A DNA stretch of 64,000 nucleotides from Sinomonas humi (GTDB taxonomy: Bacteria > Actinomycetota > Actinomycetes > Actinomycetales > Micrococcaceae), in the NCBI RefSeq assembly GCF_000802235.1, contig NZ_JTDL01000141.1, positions 1-64,000 of the forward strand, written 5' to 3'. A model generated the notes under the pieces. The model searched no databases and was not told the origin of the DNA. It was given only the letters and a program-made list of their open reading frames with translations. Below are positions 25,602-34,270 of the stretch, piece by piece. Every line of letters starts with the position of its first letter. Position 1 is the first letter of the stretch. A program made the translations under genes and the position numbers.

Positions 25602-27143
25602 ATGACGGAACGGACATTGCGGCGAGGTCTGCCGCGCGCTGTTGGCGGGGACCCGTGGCCCCCCGCGGGTCTTGTCACCGCGGTTGAACCTGAAGCGAGT
25701 GCTGGCCCTGGACCGAGTGAAGGACAAGAAGGTCCGATCACGACGGCGACGACAGCAGGGACTGCAGTGACCACGACACCGTCGAAGACCACACTGCTGC
25801 GTCGCGGCCTGCCGCGCGTTCCGGGCGGTGATCCTTGGCCCTCCGCAGGGGGAGATGCCGCTGCGCCGGCGGTGGGCGTGCCGGTCCCGGCGTCGGACTC
25901 CGTCGCCTCCTTCGAGGCGGCAACTGCTTCTTCGGCAATCGGTGGAGTGGCTGTCTCGGGAAGCCGAACCGCTTCGGAAAGCCCGGCGACGGCAGGGAAC
26001 GGCGTCAATGTGGTGCTGAGGCGGGGCTTGCCGCGCATTGCCGGGGGAGAGGCTTGGCCACCTCAGGGTACGACGGCAACGCTCGGCCCGAGCGTGGAGG
26101 CCGCGGGTGCGCCTGAGACGACTCCTGCGGCTGCCCAGAGCCAAACGCTGCCCACCCAAACGCCCGAGACCCAAACGCTGTCGAGCGCGGCGCCCGTGCC
26201 CGCTGCGCCTCCGAGCAAAGCTCTCCGAGAGCGGCGCAGAGCGCCACGAGAGCGGCAAAGGTGGCCAGTGGCCGTGCGGGTGGCGCTGGCCGCCGTGGCC
26301 CTCGGCCTCGTCGCGGGTGCTGTGGTAGCGCTCGTCCGCGCGCTCTTGGGCACTGAACCGCTCAAGGAGTTTCTCGTTACCTACCCGGGGGAGTACCGCC
26401 TCCCCGACGGGGCTCCCATCGGAATCCCCGCGTGGGTCGGATGGCAGCATTTCTTCAATGTCTTCCTCATGGTGCTCATCATCCGTTCCGGCCTAGGGGT
26501 GCGTTCCGAGAAGCGGCCAACGGTGTTCTGGACCTCGAAGAGGACCGGCGGGACCAAGATCAGCCTCACCCTGTGGTTCCATCAGTCACTCGACATCCTG
26601 TGGCTCGCCAACGGTGCGCTGTTCGTTGTGGTGCTGTTCGCGACAGGACAATGGATGCGGATCGTGCCGACGAGCTGGACGGTTTTCCCGAACGCGCTCT
26701 CGGCGCTCTTGCAGTATCTCTCCTTCAATTGGCCCACTGAGAACGGGTGGGTCAACTACAACAGCCTCCAACAGCTCGCCTACTTCACGACGGTGTTCGT
26801 CGCCGCGCCGCTTGCGGCGGCAACAGGGTTACGCATGTCTGGGCTCTGGCCCAAGCGCGCTCAGCGCCTTTCCAAGGCGTACCCCGTCGAATGGGCGCGC
26901 GCTCTGCATTTCCCCGTCATGCTGTACTTCGTCGGCTTCATCGTCGTCCATGTGTTCCTTGTCCTCTCTACCGGGCTTGTCCACAATCTCAACCACATGT
27001 ACGCCTCGCAGGACGGGTCCTCATGGGCTGGATTCTGGATTTTCGTCGGCTCGGTGGTCGTGATCGCCGGGGCTTGGATGGCGGCTCGTCCCCTCCTGCT
27101 CGTGCCCGTCGCCAAGCTTTTCGGCAAGGTCAGCGGCCGCTGA
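25602..27143 (+). CDS. Cytochrome b561-type membrane protein with three N-terminal RGLPR repeats
   Basis: A 513-residue integral membrane protein. Residues 1-220 are Pro/Ala/Thr-rich, probably disordered and cytoplasmic, and contain three copies of a 15-residue repeat, LRRGLPR followed by a GG(D/E)-x-WP tail, at 6-20, 66-80 and 139-153. After an Arg-rich hinge the membrane part starts: helices near 222-248, 280-298, 331-349, 391-410, 435-458 and 476-500. Histidines that could ligate two b haems are H283, H327, H436 and H450, with H461 and H465 further on; the pattern resembles the b561/Ni-Fe-hydrogenase cytochrome b domain. Its position six bases behind etfA suggests that it links ETF to the quinone pool. 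That role is inference; such proteins also pair with molybdopterin oxidoreductases, none of which is here. Confidence 0.75.
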   Translation: MTERTLRRGLPRAVGGDPWPPAGLVTAVEPEASAGPGPSEGQEGPITTATTAGTAVTTTPSKTTLLRRGLPRVPGGDPWPSAGGDAAAPAVGVPVPASDSVASFEAATASSAIGGVAVSGSRTASESPATAGNGVNVVLRRGLPRIAGGEAWPPQGTTATLGPSVEAAGAPETTPAAAQSQTLPTQTPETQTLSSAAPVPAAPPSKALRERRRAPRERQRWPVAVRVALAAVALGLVAGAVVALVRALLGTEPLKEFLVTYPGEYRLPDGAPIGIPAWVGWQHFFNVFLMVLIIRSGLGVRSEKRPTVFWTSKRTGGTKISLTLWFHQSLDILWLANGALFVVVLFATGQWMRIVPTSWTVFPNALSALLQYLSFNWPTENGWVNYNSLQQLAYFTTVFVAAPLAAATGLRMSGLWPKRAQRLSKAYPVEWARALHFPVMLYFVGFIVVHVFLVLSTGLVHNLNHMYASQDGSSWAGFWIFVGSVVVIAGAWMAARPLLLVPVAKLFGKVSGR

Positions 27144-27352
27144 TTGGGTGGATAACCGTCCTGTCCTCAGGGTGGACAATGTGCTCCCTGCGATGAATTC
27201 GGCGCGGCCGCTGAAATCTGCTTGCGGCGTGGCATCCGATTCTCCGGGACTTGCCCGAGTGGGAGAAACTGCGGCAGGTTCTCCTTCTGGCTGCCCAGGT
27301 CCGTTCGTCAACGCAATCCAGCGCCAACGTGAGAGAGCATGAAGGAAGCAGC

Positions 27353-27427
27353 ATGACCGCGGCGGCCTCGCGGACACAAGACCCTCGGGTGGACGGTCGG
27401 GCTGATTGCGTGGCGGCGAAAATCTGA
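27353..27427 (+). CDS. Possible 24-residue leader peptide coupled to the IclR gene
   Basis: A short frame with ATG at 27353, preceded by AAGGAAGC, runs 24 codons (it begins TAAASRTQDPRVDG) and stops with TGA at 27425-27427, overlapping the ATG of the IclR gene by one base (TGATG). This is a typical arrangement for translational coupling and helps choose the IclR start, which has no ribosome site of its own. It could equally be a frameshifted N-terminal extension of IclR. The remaining 200 bases back to the b561 gene hold nothing else I recognise. Confidence 0.35.
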   Translation: MTAAASRTQDPRVDGRADCVAAKI

Positions 27428-28224
27428 TGATCGACCGCGTCGTCGAGATCCTCGAAGCCTTCAAAACCGCTGGCAGCCCCCTAACCGCGTCGGAAATTGC
27501 GCGACGGACACGGCTTCCGATGGCATCCGCACATCGTCTGGTCGCCGAAATGGTCCGCACCGGCATTCTCACAAAGGACGAGAACAACAAGCTCAGTATC
27601 GGCATGCGACTATGGGAGATCACCGCACGATCCTCAACCCTTCGCATCCTCCGGGAGTCAGCCCTCCCATACATGGAGGAGGTCATGACGACGGTCTGTG
27701 CGCCGACGCTGCTTTGTGTGCTTGACGGCAACGATGTCGTCAATGTGGAGACTCTCATGCCGCGCGGACCTGCCGCCACCAACGTGACACAACCCGGGGT
27801 ACGGCTGCCGGCTCTGGCCTCCTCGCCTGGCATAGCTTTGCTAGCTTTCGCCGACCCGCCGACCTGCGCCGAGGTTCTCGCAACTGCTAAGGCTATCCGC
27901 TTCACTCCGTATACCCCTGTCGATTTGGCCGTCATCAGGAAGCTGATCGACGAAGCGAAGCGTCTGGGGCGCGCCGTGGCACCTCGGTGGATGTCGTCGG
28001 ACTCCACCGGTATTGCCGTTCCGGTGCTGGGGGGCGACGGTCGAGCGGTGGCCTCGTTGTCGGTCACCCTTCCGGTCGGCTCGGTCGACCTCGATGCGAT
28101 CGTGCCGACGCTGAGGGCCGCGGCACGTGGTATTTCGAGGGCTGCCCAGTCCGGGGGCGAGACAGCCAACCCGCGTCTGGCACTACTCAAACACCAACTA
28201 AGGCGGGCGACGGAAGGTCGCTGA
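27427..28224 (+). CDS. IclR-family transcriptional regulator
   Basis: A 265-residue regulator with an N-terminal winged helix-turn-helix (MIDRVVEILEAFKTAGSPL, then ASEIARRTRLPMASAHRLVA, residues 1-45) and the C-terminal IclR/GAF-like ligand domain (LPALASSPGIALLAFADPPT; ends with SVTLPVGSVDLDAIVPTLR). Length is normal. An in-frame TTG at 27406 is an alternative start, but the TGATG overlap with a short leader frame favours the ATG. It stands 250 bases upstream of a PrpD-family gene and an aromatic-acid-type MFS transporter on the same strand and is probably their regulator. Inverted repeats at 28299-28319 and 28322-28444 are candidate operators. Codon choice in this 27-31 kb module is less GC-biased than around it. 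Confidence 0.87.
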   Translation: MIDRVVEILEAFKTAGSPLTASEIARRTRLPMASAHRLVAEMVRTGILTKDENNKLSIGMRLWEITARSSTLRILRESALPYMEEVMTTVCAPTLLCVLDGNDVVNVETLMPRGPAATNVTQPGVRLPALASSPGIALLAFADPPTCAEVLATAKAIRFTPYTPVDLAVIRKLIDEAKRLGRAVAPRWMSSDSTGIAVPVLGGDGRAVASLSVTLPVGSVDLDAIVPTLRAAARGISRAAQSGGETANPRLALLKHQLRRATEGR

Positions 28225-28298
28225 CAGGCCGGAAGCTCACTTCGCCACGAATCACAAAGCGCCCGCACGCTCAGCTGCTGCAAAGTGGGAAGAGGATG

Positions 28299-28319
28299 CT
28301 TTCTCGTGAATCGAGAAAG
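28299..28319. promoter_or_regulatory. Perfect palindrome between IclR and PrpD-family genes
   Basis: CTTTCTCG, five spacer bases, CGAGAAAG: an eight-base perfect inverted repeat 75 bases after the IclR stop. It may be an IclR operator for the following operon or a small terminator hairpin for the iclR transcript; the absence of a T-run favours an operator slightly. Confidence 0.4.
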
Positions 28320-28321
28320 AC

Positions 28322-28444
28322 GTTGGCACGGCGGGTGACGCCTCCCATACCGTGACATACACCACACTTGGCCCGGCATCCGTTATTCCACGGCTCGTCT
28401 GACGGTATCCATCCAATCGTCCGCCCAAATGCCGCCGTGCCAAC
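28322..28444. repeat. Widely spaced 13-bp perfect inverted repeat flanking the promoter region
   Basis: GTTGGCACGGCGG at 28322-28334 is the exact reverse complement of CCGCCGTGCCAAC at 28432-28444. The second arm ends 32 bases before the GTG start of the PrpD-family gene. Paired binding sites for a dimeric regulator with looping, or a leader-RNA long-range stem, would both fit. Confidence 0.5.
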
Positions 28445-28476
28445 CATGTGACCGCTCATAACAAAAGGAGATCAGA

Positions 28477-29928
28477 GTGTCTCGGTTCGGCGTAAATTCC
28501 TCTCAAGACCCGATGAGTGCCCTGTGCCGCATGGCGCTCGACACCACCTTTGAAGAACTTCCTGACGAGGTTATAGCCCACGCCAAGCACACCTTGCTCG
28601 ACGGTGTGGCGGTCATGATCGGGGGGTCCGGTCTCGAAGGTATTGCCGAGATCGTCGAGCTGGTTAAGGAGAAGGGCGGGGCTGAGCAGTCTGTCATCCC
28701 GTTCTACGGCGGCCGTGTCCCGGCGGCAGAGGCTGCGCTTGCAATAGGTCCGATGCCGCGCGCCATGGATTGTGGTGATCTCCATGAGGAAGCGGGCCAC
28801 GTCAGTGAATACATTGTGGCGAGCCTCTTTGCTGCAACGGGTTTGCTTCCGACCGTCTCAGGCAAGGACTTTCTCACCGCTATGGTGGTCGGCCAGGAGG
28901 TGCTGATCCGCATAGGCTCCGCATATCAGGTGATCAGCAAGGCGATCGTCAATAACGACTGCGGGGGTCATTACATCTTCGGGGCAGTGGCCGCCGTCGG
29001 AAGGCTCCTTCGTCTCACCCACGAGCAGCTGGAAAACGCCCAGGGGATTGCCCGCACCATGACCCAGCCGCACACGATGGGCATCTATTCTCCAGCGACG
29101 CTCATGGTGCGGATGCATCACGGGTTGGTGTGCCAGTCGGCAATCACAGCGTGCCTCATGGCACAAAAGGGGATCACCGGCCCGCGGCAATCAGTCCTCA
29201 CGGGCCCAAACGGATTCCTCGAGACCGCTCGGTGGGAGACCAAACCGGAGGCTCTGACCCGTGATCTGGGCGACCGTTGGGAATCGACACAGATCACGAC
29301 GAAGGCGCACAGCGCCTGCTATTTCTCTCACTCATCGATAGACGGGATCCTCGGGCAGATGGAGATGCATGGCTTCGGAGCGGAGGACATCGCACGCATC
29401 TATATTGAGGTTTCCACAGCGGGCTGGCAGGCGGTATGCGAGCCCGTGGAGAACAAGTGGTCGCCGCAAACGGTGCCCGAATGCCAGTTCAGCTTGCCCT
29501 ACGTCGTGGCGTCTGCGGCATTCGACGGACATGTATTCCTCGACACCTACAGTCCGCGAGCGCGAGCTCGCCATGAGGTGCGCGAGCTCATGAGCCGAAT
29601 CTCTGTGGAAGCGACCCCGTCGATGGCTGACTGGGGCGCCCGGGTGCACACCACACTGCGTGACGGCCGCGAGTTCACGTCCGAACACGAATACGTCAAG
29701 GGCCACCCGAAAAACCCATTCGATCTCCAGGACTTCATCGACAAGTTCCGCCTGTGCGTCCCCTACTCGGTGTTCTCATTGAACAGGGACGCCGAGGACG
29801 CTCTCATAAGCAGCCTTCTCGATATCGAAAACATCGTAGATGTCGTAGACGCGTTACTTCTCCCCTTGACGCCGCCCGCAGCGGTCTCCGCTTTTCGCAA
29901 AGACGACGCCGCTCTCGCGGCTTACTGA
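28477..29928 (+). CDS. MmgE/PrpD-family protein (IclR module)
   Basis: A 483-residue MmgE/PrpD-family protein. The N-terminal helix FEELPDEVIAHAKHTLLDGV (about 25-44) and the active-site region GPMPRAMDCGDLHEEAGHVS (about 91-110) are where PrpD has a D-x-D/E-D-x-H type motif; here it is CGDLHEEAGH, an unusual variant. NNDCGGHYIFGAVAAVGRLL, TTKAHSACYFSHSSIDGILG and PQTVPECQFSLPYVVASAAF follow in family order. GTG start at 28477 with AAAGGAG upstream. It lies 14 bases ahead of an MFS gene and behind an IclR regulator, as expected for a small organic-acid uptake and degradation unit. Substrate unknown; the variant active site suggests it is not methylcitrate. Confidence 0.82.
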   Translation: MSRFGVNSSQDPMSALCRMALDTTFEELPDEVIAHAKHTLLDGVAVMIGGSGLEGIAEIVELVKEKGGAEQSVIPFYGGRVPAAEAALAIGPMPRAMDCGDLHEEAGHVSEYIVASLFAATGLLPTVSGKDFLTAMVVGQEVLIRIGSAYQVISKAIVNNDCGGHYIFGAVAAVGRLLRLTHEQLENAQGIARTMTQPHTMGIYSPATLMVRMHHGLVCQSAITACLMAQKGITGPRQSVLTGPNGFLETARWETKPEALTRDLGDRWESTQITTKAHSACYFSHSSIDGILGQMEMHGFGAEDIARIYIEVSTAGWQAVCEPVENKWSPQTVPECQFSLPYVVASAAFDGHVFLDTYSPRARARHEVRELMSRISVEATPSMADWGARVHTTLRDGREFTSEHEYVKGHPKNPFDLQDFIDKFRLCVPYSVFSLNRDAEDALISSLLDIENIVDVVDALLLPLTPPAAVSAFRKDDAALAAY

Positions 29929-29942
29929 AACGGGCTACCAGC

Positions 29943-31232
29943 ATGTCAACAAACAGCATTGCAAAGTATGCACCCGAGAGCAGCTCGGGAATGGGTGTTC
30001 GCCAGTGCGGCATTGTCGCCCTGTGCATGTTCCTCAACATGACGGACGGCTTTGATCTCTTCCTCATAGGTTTCGCGCTGCCGCACCTGCCCAAGGATTT
30101 TGCCTCCGCCAGCGAGAAGGGCGTCATCATCAGTCTTGCCTTAGTGGGAATGGGCATTGGTGCGATCTTCCTGGCCCGATTAGCGGATCGTTTCGGACGT
30201 CGGTCGACAGTCCTCTGCGGACTGCTGGTCAATCTGGTCGGCCTTGTCGTCTCCACGCTTGCGGTCAATCAGGTGATGCTCATGACCGGACGCTTCATCA
30301 CCGGTCTGGGCGTGGGAATGGTAAGCGTGGTCATCGTCGTCATTGCCCAAGAGGGGGCCCCTCGCAATCGGCGAAACATGTCCACCGGCATGGTCATGAT
30401 CGGTTTCCCATTGGGAAGCACCGTAGCCGGGTTGGGAGGTGCTGCTGCATTGTCTCTGACGGCAGGCGCCTGGCAGTCCTTGTTCTGGCTCGGGGCGGCA
30501 CTCGCAGTGGTGAGCCTAGTCGTAGCCTTCTTCACAGTTCCGGAATCTGCGGCCTTCCTTGCTCGGTCCTCAGGAGTCGCTTCAGATAGTGGGCCGGGGA
30601 TCGCGCCAGTCGCGGCATTGGAGGATAGTCCGGCATCCGGGGCGCATCGGGCTCTGTTGGGCAGATCATTGTGGGCTACCACGGTCCTGCTGGCGGGTGG
30701 GTACGGAATGCTGTCGGCCGCATACTACTTCGTGGGCACATGGACACCACAGCTCATCACCGATCTCAGCAGGAATGGGGCCACGGGCTCCCTGGCAGGT
30801 ATTGCCGTGAGCGTGGGGACCTTCGTCGGTGCGATTCTCTTCGCCCTCCTCGGCCTGCGCCTCAGTGCCGTGCGCTTGACGCTAGCGTTTCTGTTCCTCG
30901 CTGTGGTTGCGATCGTCGGATTCGCGCTCTTGCTTCCGAACGCGGTCGCGAACGTCTTCGCGGGCCTGCTGGGTGTGGCGGTCTTCGCGTCGTTGTGCGG
31001 GTACACCGCAATGGTTCCGACGTGGTATCCGGTACTGGCACGCGCGAAGGGTTACGGCATGATGTTGGGGGTCGGGCGAGTCGGTGCCGTCATCGCCCCC
31101 CTGCTCGTTGGCGTCGCGGTGGGTGTCATCGAGCCGGCCATGATCTATTTGCTGACCGTCATCCCCGTCGGCTTCGCGGTCGCCTCCTCGCTGTTCCTAC
31201 TGCCGAGGTCACGTTCGAAGATTACGGGCTGA
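29943..31232 (+). CDS. MFS transporter, aromatic-acid:H+ symporter (AAHS)-like
   Basis: A 429-residue 12-helix major facilitator. LCMFLNMTDGFDLFLIGFAL in helix 1 has the GFD motif of aromatic-acid and related symporters, and LARLADRFGRRSTVLCG between helices 2 and 3 is the MFS signature loop; the helix-5 region has TGLGVGMVSVVIVVIAQE. The ATG at 29943 is chosen because the conserved helix-1 block begins about 25 residues later. Its ribosome site is weak, so translation may depend on the PrpD-family gene that ends 14 bases upstream. Probable proton-driven import of the acid handled by that PrpD-family protein. Confidence 0.87.
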   Translation: MSTNSIAKYAPESSSGMGVRQCGIVALCMFLNMTDGFDLFLIGFALPHLPKDFASASEKGVIISLALVGMGIGAIFLARLADRFGRRSTVLCGLLVNLVGLVVSTLAVNQVMLMTGRFITGLGVGMVSVVIVVIAQEGAPRNRRNMSTGMVMIGFPLGSTVAGLGGAAALSLTAGAWQSLFWLGAALAVVSLVVAFFTVPESAAFLARSSGVASDSGPGIAPVAALEDSPASGAHRALLGRSLWATTVLLAGGYGMLSAAYYFVGTWTPQLITDLSRNGATGSLAGIAVSVGTFVGAILFALLGLRLSAVRLTLAFLFLAVVAIVGFALLLPNAVANVFAGLLGVAVFASLCGYTAMVPTWYPVLARAKGYGMMLGVGRVGAVIAPLLVGVAVGVIEPAMIYLLTVIPVGFAVASSLFLLPRSRSKITG

Positions 31233-32589
<1,357 letters not shown>

Positions 32590-32638
32590 TCCATTCGCTT
32601 GCGAAGCGGTCTTCCAGACCCTCTGATGGCTGTCGAAT

Positions 32639-33107
32639 TCACGCTGCCATCATCAGGCTGGGTCGGGCTGCGCGGCCCTGCTGCGCCTCCTCGAAGGGCC
32701 TGGTCGATGTCCTCCAGCCGTATGTCACAGTGCCGGCGACTTTCGGCAGCCCCTCCGCATCGCGGGCCAGGAAGTCCAGTGCTCTGGCCATGGTGCGTCG
32801 ATGGCAGAGTTGGTGCCGGTATACCTGCTGCCCATTTTGAGGCCGCCGGCGGAGACCATTTGCAGCCCCTGCTCGATCACGCCGGGGCGCCGATCAGCTC
32901 GAACATCTGGTTGCCGCCGCCGGCCATGAGAGTTCGAACGTGCTTGAGGCGCGCGGTGGGGGAGTCGAACTCGGTGAAGTTGACGACCTCGTCGGCTCCC
33001 ATCTCCCCGAGCGAGCTCAGCCGCCGGGTGCCCCAATTAACTACGACGACCTCAGACGTCCCGATCGGGAGGAACCAGGCGATGTAGTCCGCTCTATTGC
33101 GTAGCAA
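32639..33107 (-). pseudogene. Decayed zinc-type (MDR) alcohol dehydrogenase
   Basis: Read on the minus strand the remains of the nucleotide-binding half of an MDR alcohol dehydrogenase can be followed across frames: EMGADEVVNFTEFDSPTARL and GGGNQMFELIGAP, a one-base shift, GVIEQGLQMVSAGGLKMG, a further shift, then ALDFLARDAEGLPKVAGTVT and QGRAARPSLMMAA before TGA at 32639. The N-terminal zinc domain is absent or unrecognisable upstream of 33107. At least two frameshifts, so it is not functional. A different alcohol dehydrogenase C-terminus remains at 18392. Confidence 0.75.
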
Positions 33108-33487
33108 GGATCGCGCTCCGATCGCCCTTGTGCACCCCGCACACCAACTCGAGCTCCCGCCGCCTTACTCGACGCACGTGATTGCTTGCCCGATTCCGAC
33201 CGCGACCGTCGGGGGTGTCCGCCGGCATGCTCGGGCAGCGTCCGACGATGGCGTCGGTGATCCGGGAGATGCTCGTATCCGTGGATTCGACTTCTCTGTC
33301 CTCGACTTCGGCTTCGGGGTCTACGCAGACGCTAATATTCCCGCGTGGATCGGTTCCGCCTTCCCCCAGAAGCCAGGATCTGCCGAGGAAGACTTAGTCT
33401 GGGTACGGGACGACGACGCGTGCGATCTCGGCCCCGACATGCGATCGCTCCTTTCGCAGGCGTTGCTCGCCGTCCTGTGTCGGGCGT
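33108..33487. other. Unassigned 380-base region
   Basis: No gene I can support. A plus-strand frame contains FSVLDFGFGVYADANIPAW and following coding-like residues, which may be a fragment of an unknown enzyme, but it has no plausible start and merges into the antisense of the ABC ATPase gene. Probably more gene debris between the alcohol dehydrogenase pseudogene and the Liv transporter. Confidence 0.3.
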
Positions 33488-34270
33488 TCAGTTGGCGAGG
33501 CCGGAGATCTGGGTCGATCCCGTACCGAAGGTGGATCCTGTGCCGAGGTAGGCCTCGATCACCTGCTTGTCGTTGACGATCTCGTTGTAGGTGCCCTCGG
33601 CGATCAGTCGGCCGCTGTCGAGCACGTAGACGTGGCTCGCGAGGCGTTGCACTGTGACCATGTCGTGCTCGATGAGCAGCACGCCGCAGCCGAGCTGATC
33701 AAGGCCCGCGTGCAGGGTGTCCAAGAACTGCTCGGTATCGGCCAGACCAGCGACGGGCTCGTCGAGCAGCAGCAGCTTCGGACGCGTCACGAAGGCCCTG
33801 GCAAGCTCGACCAGCTTGCGCACGCCGTACGGCAGAGCACTCGTGGGTGCGTGCGCGTATTCCTCGACGCCGAGGGTTGCCAGACTCTCCATGGCGACAG
33901 CACGTCGCGCACGAGCCGTGGGCGGCCAGAGCGAGCTGCCGAAGCGCGTCCCCGCATCGACAGCCGTGAGCACGTTCTCCAGCACGGTCATGCTCCCGAA
34001 CATCTCGAGGTTCTGGAAGGTGCGAGAGATGCCCATCCGGGCGCGGCTCGGAGCCGACACAGCGTTGATGCTCTCTCCGAGGAAGGTGATCTCCCCGGCA
34101 GACACCTTCGTGACACCCGAGAGGCAGTTCACCAAGGTGCTCTTGCCCGCGCCATTCGGCCCTATGAGCGCAACGCGCTCGCCCTCATCGATCGATAGGC
34201 TCACATTGTCGACGGCCTTCACTCCGCCGAAGTGTCGGGAGACCTCTGTGACCCTCAATAGCTCACTCAT
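33488..34270 (-). CDS. livG: Branched-chain-type ABC importer ATPase (LivG)
   Basis: A 260-residue ABC ATPase of the LivG type that powers import from the inner face of the membrane. Walker A is LIGPNGAGKSTLVNC (about 35-49), ISRTFQNLEMFGSMTVLENV is the LivG-specific Q-loop region, LPYGVRKLVELARAF stands in for the signature (YGVRK where LSGGQ is usual, as in LivG proteins), and LLLLDEPVAGLAD is Walker B. The C-terminus has an unusual tail with GTGSTFGTGSTQ, a short repeat that may have arisen by duplication. The ATG overlaps the LivHMF stop by four bases (34267-34270). Confidence 0.92.
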   Translation of the reverse strand: MSELLRVTEVSRHFGGVKAVDNVSLSIDEGERVALIGPNGAGKSTLVNCLSGVTKVSAGEITFLGESINAVSAPSRARMGISRTFQNLEMFGSMTVLENVLTAVDAGTRFGSSLWPPTARARRAVAMESLATLGVEEYAHAPTSALPYGVRKLVELARAFVTRPKLLLLDEPVAGLADTEQFLDTLHAGLDQLGCGVLLIEHDMVTVQRLASHVYVLDSGRLIAEGTYNEIVNDKQVIEAYLGTGSTFGTGSTQISGLAN

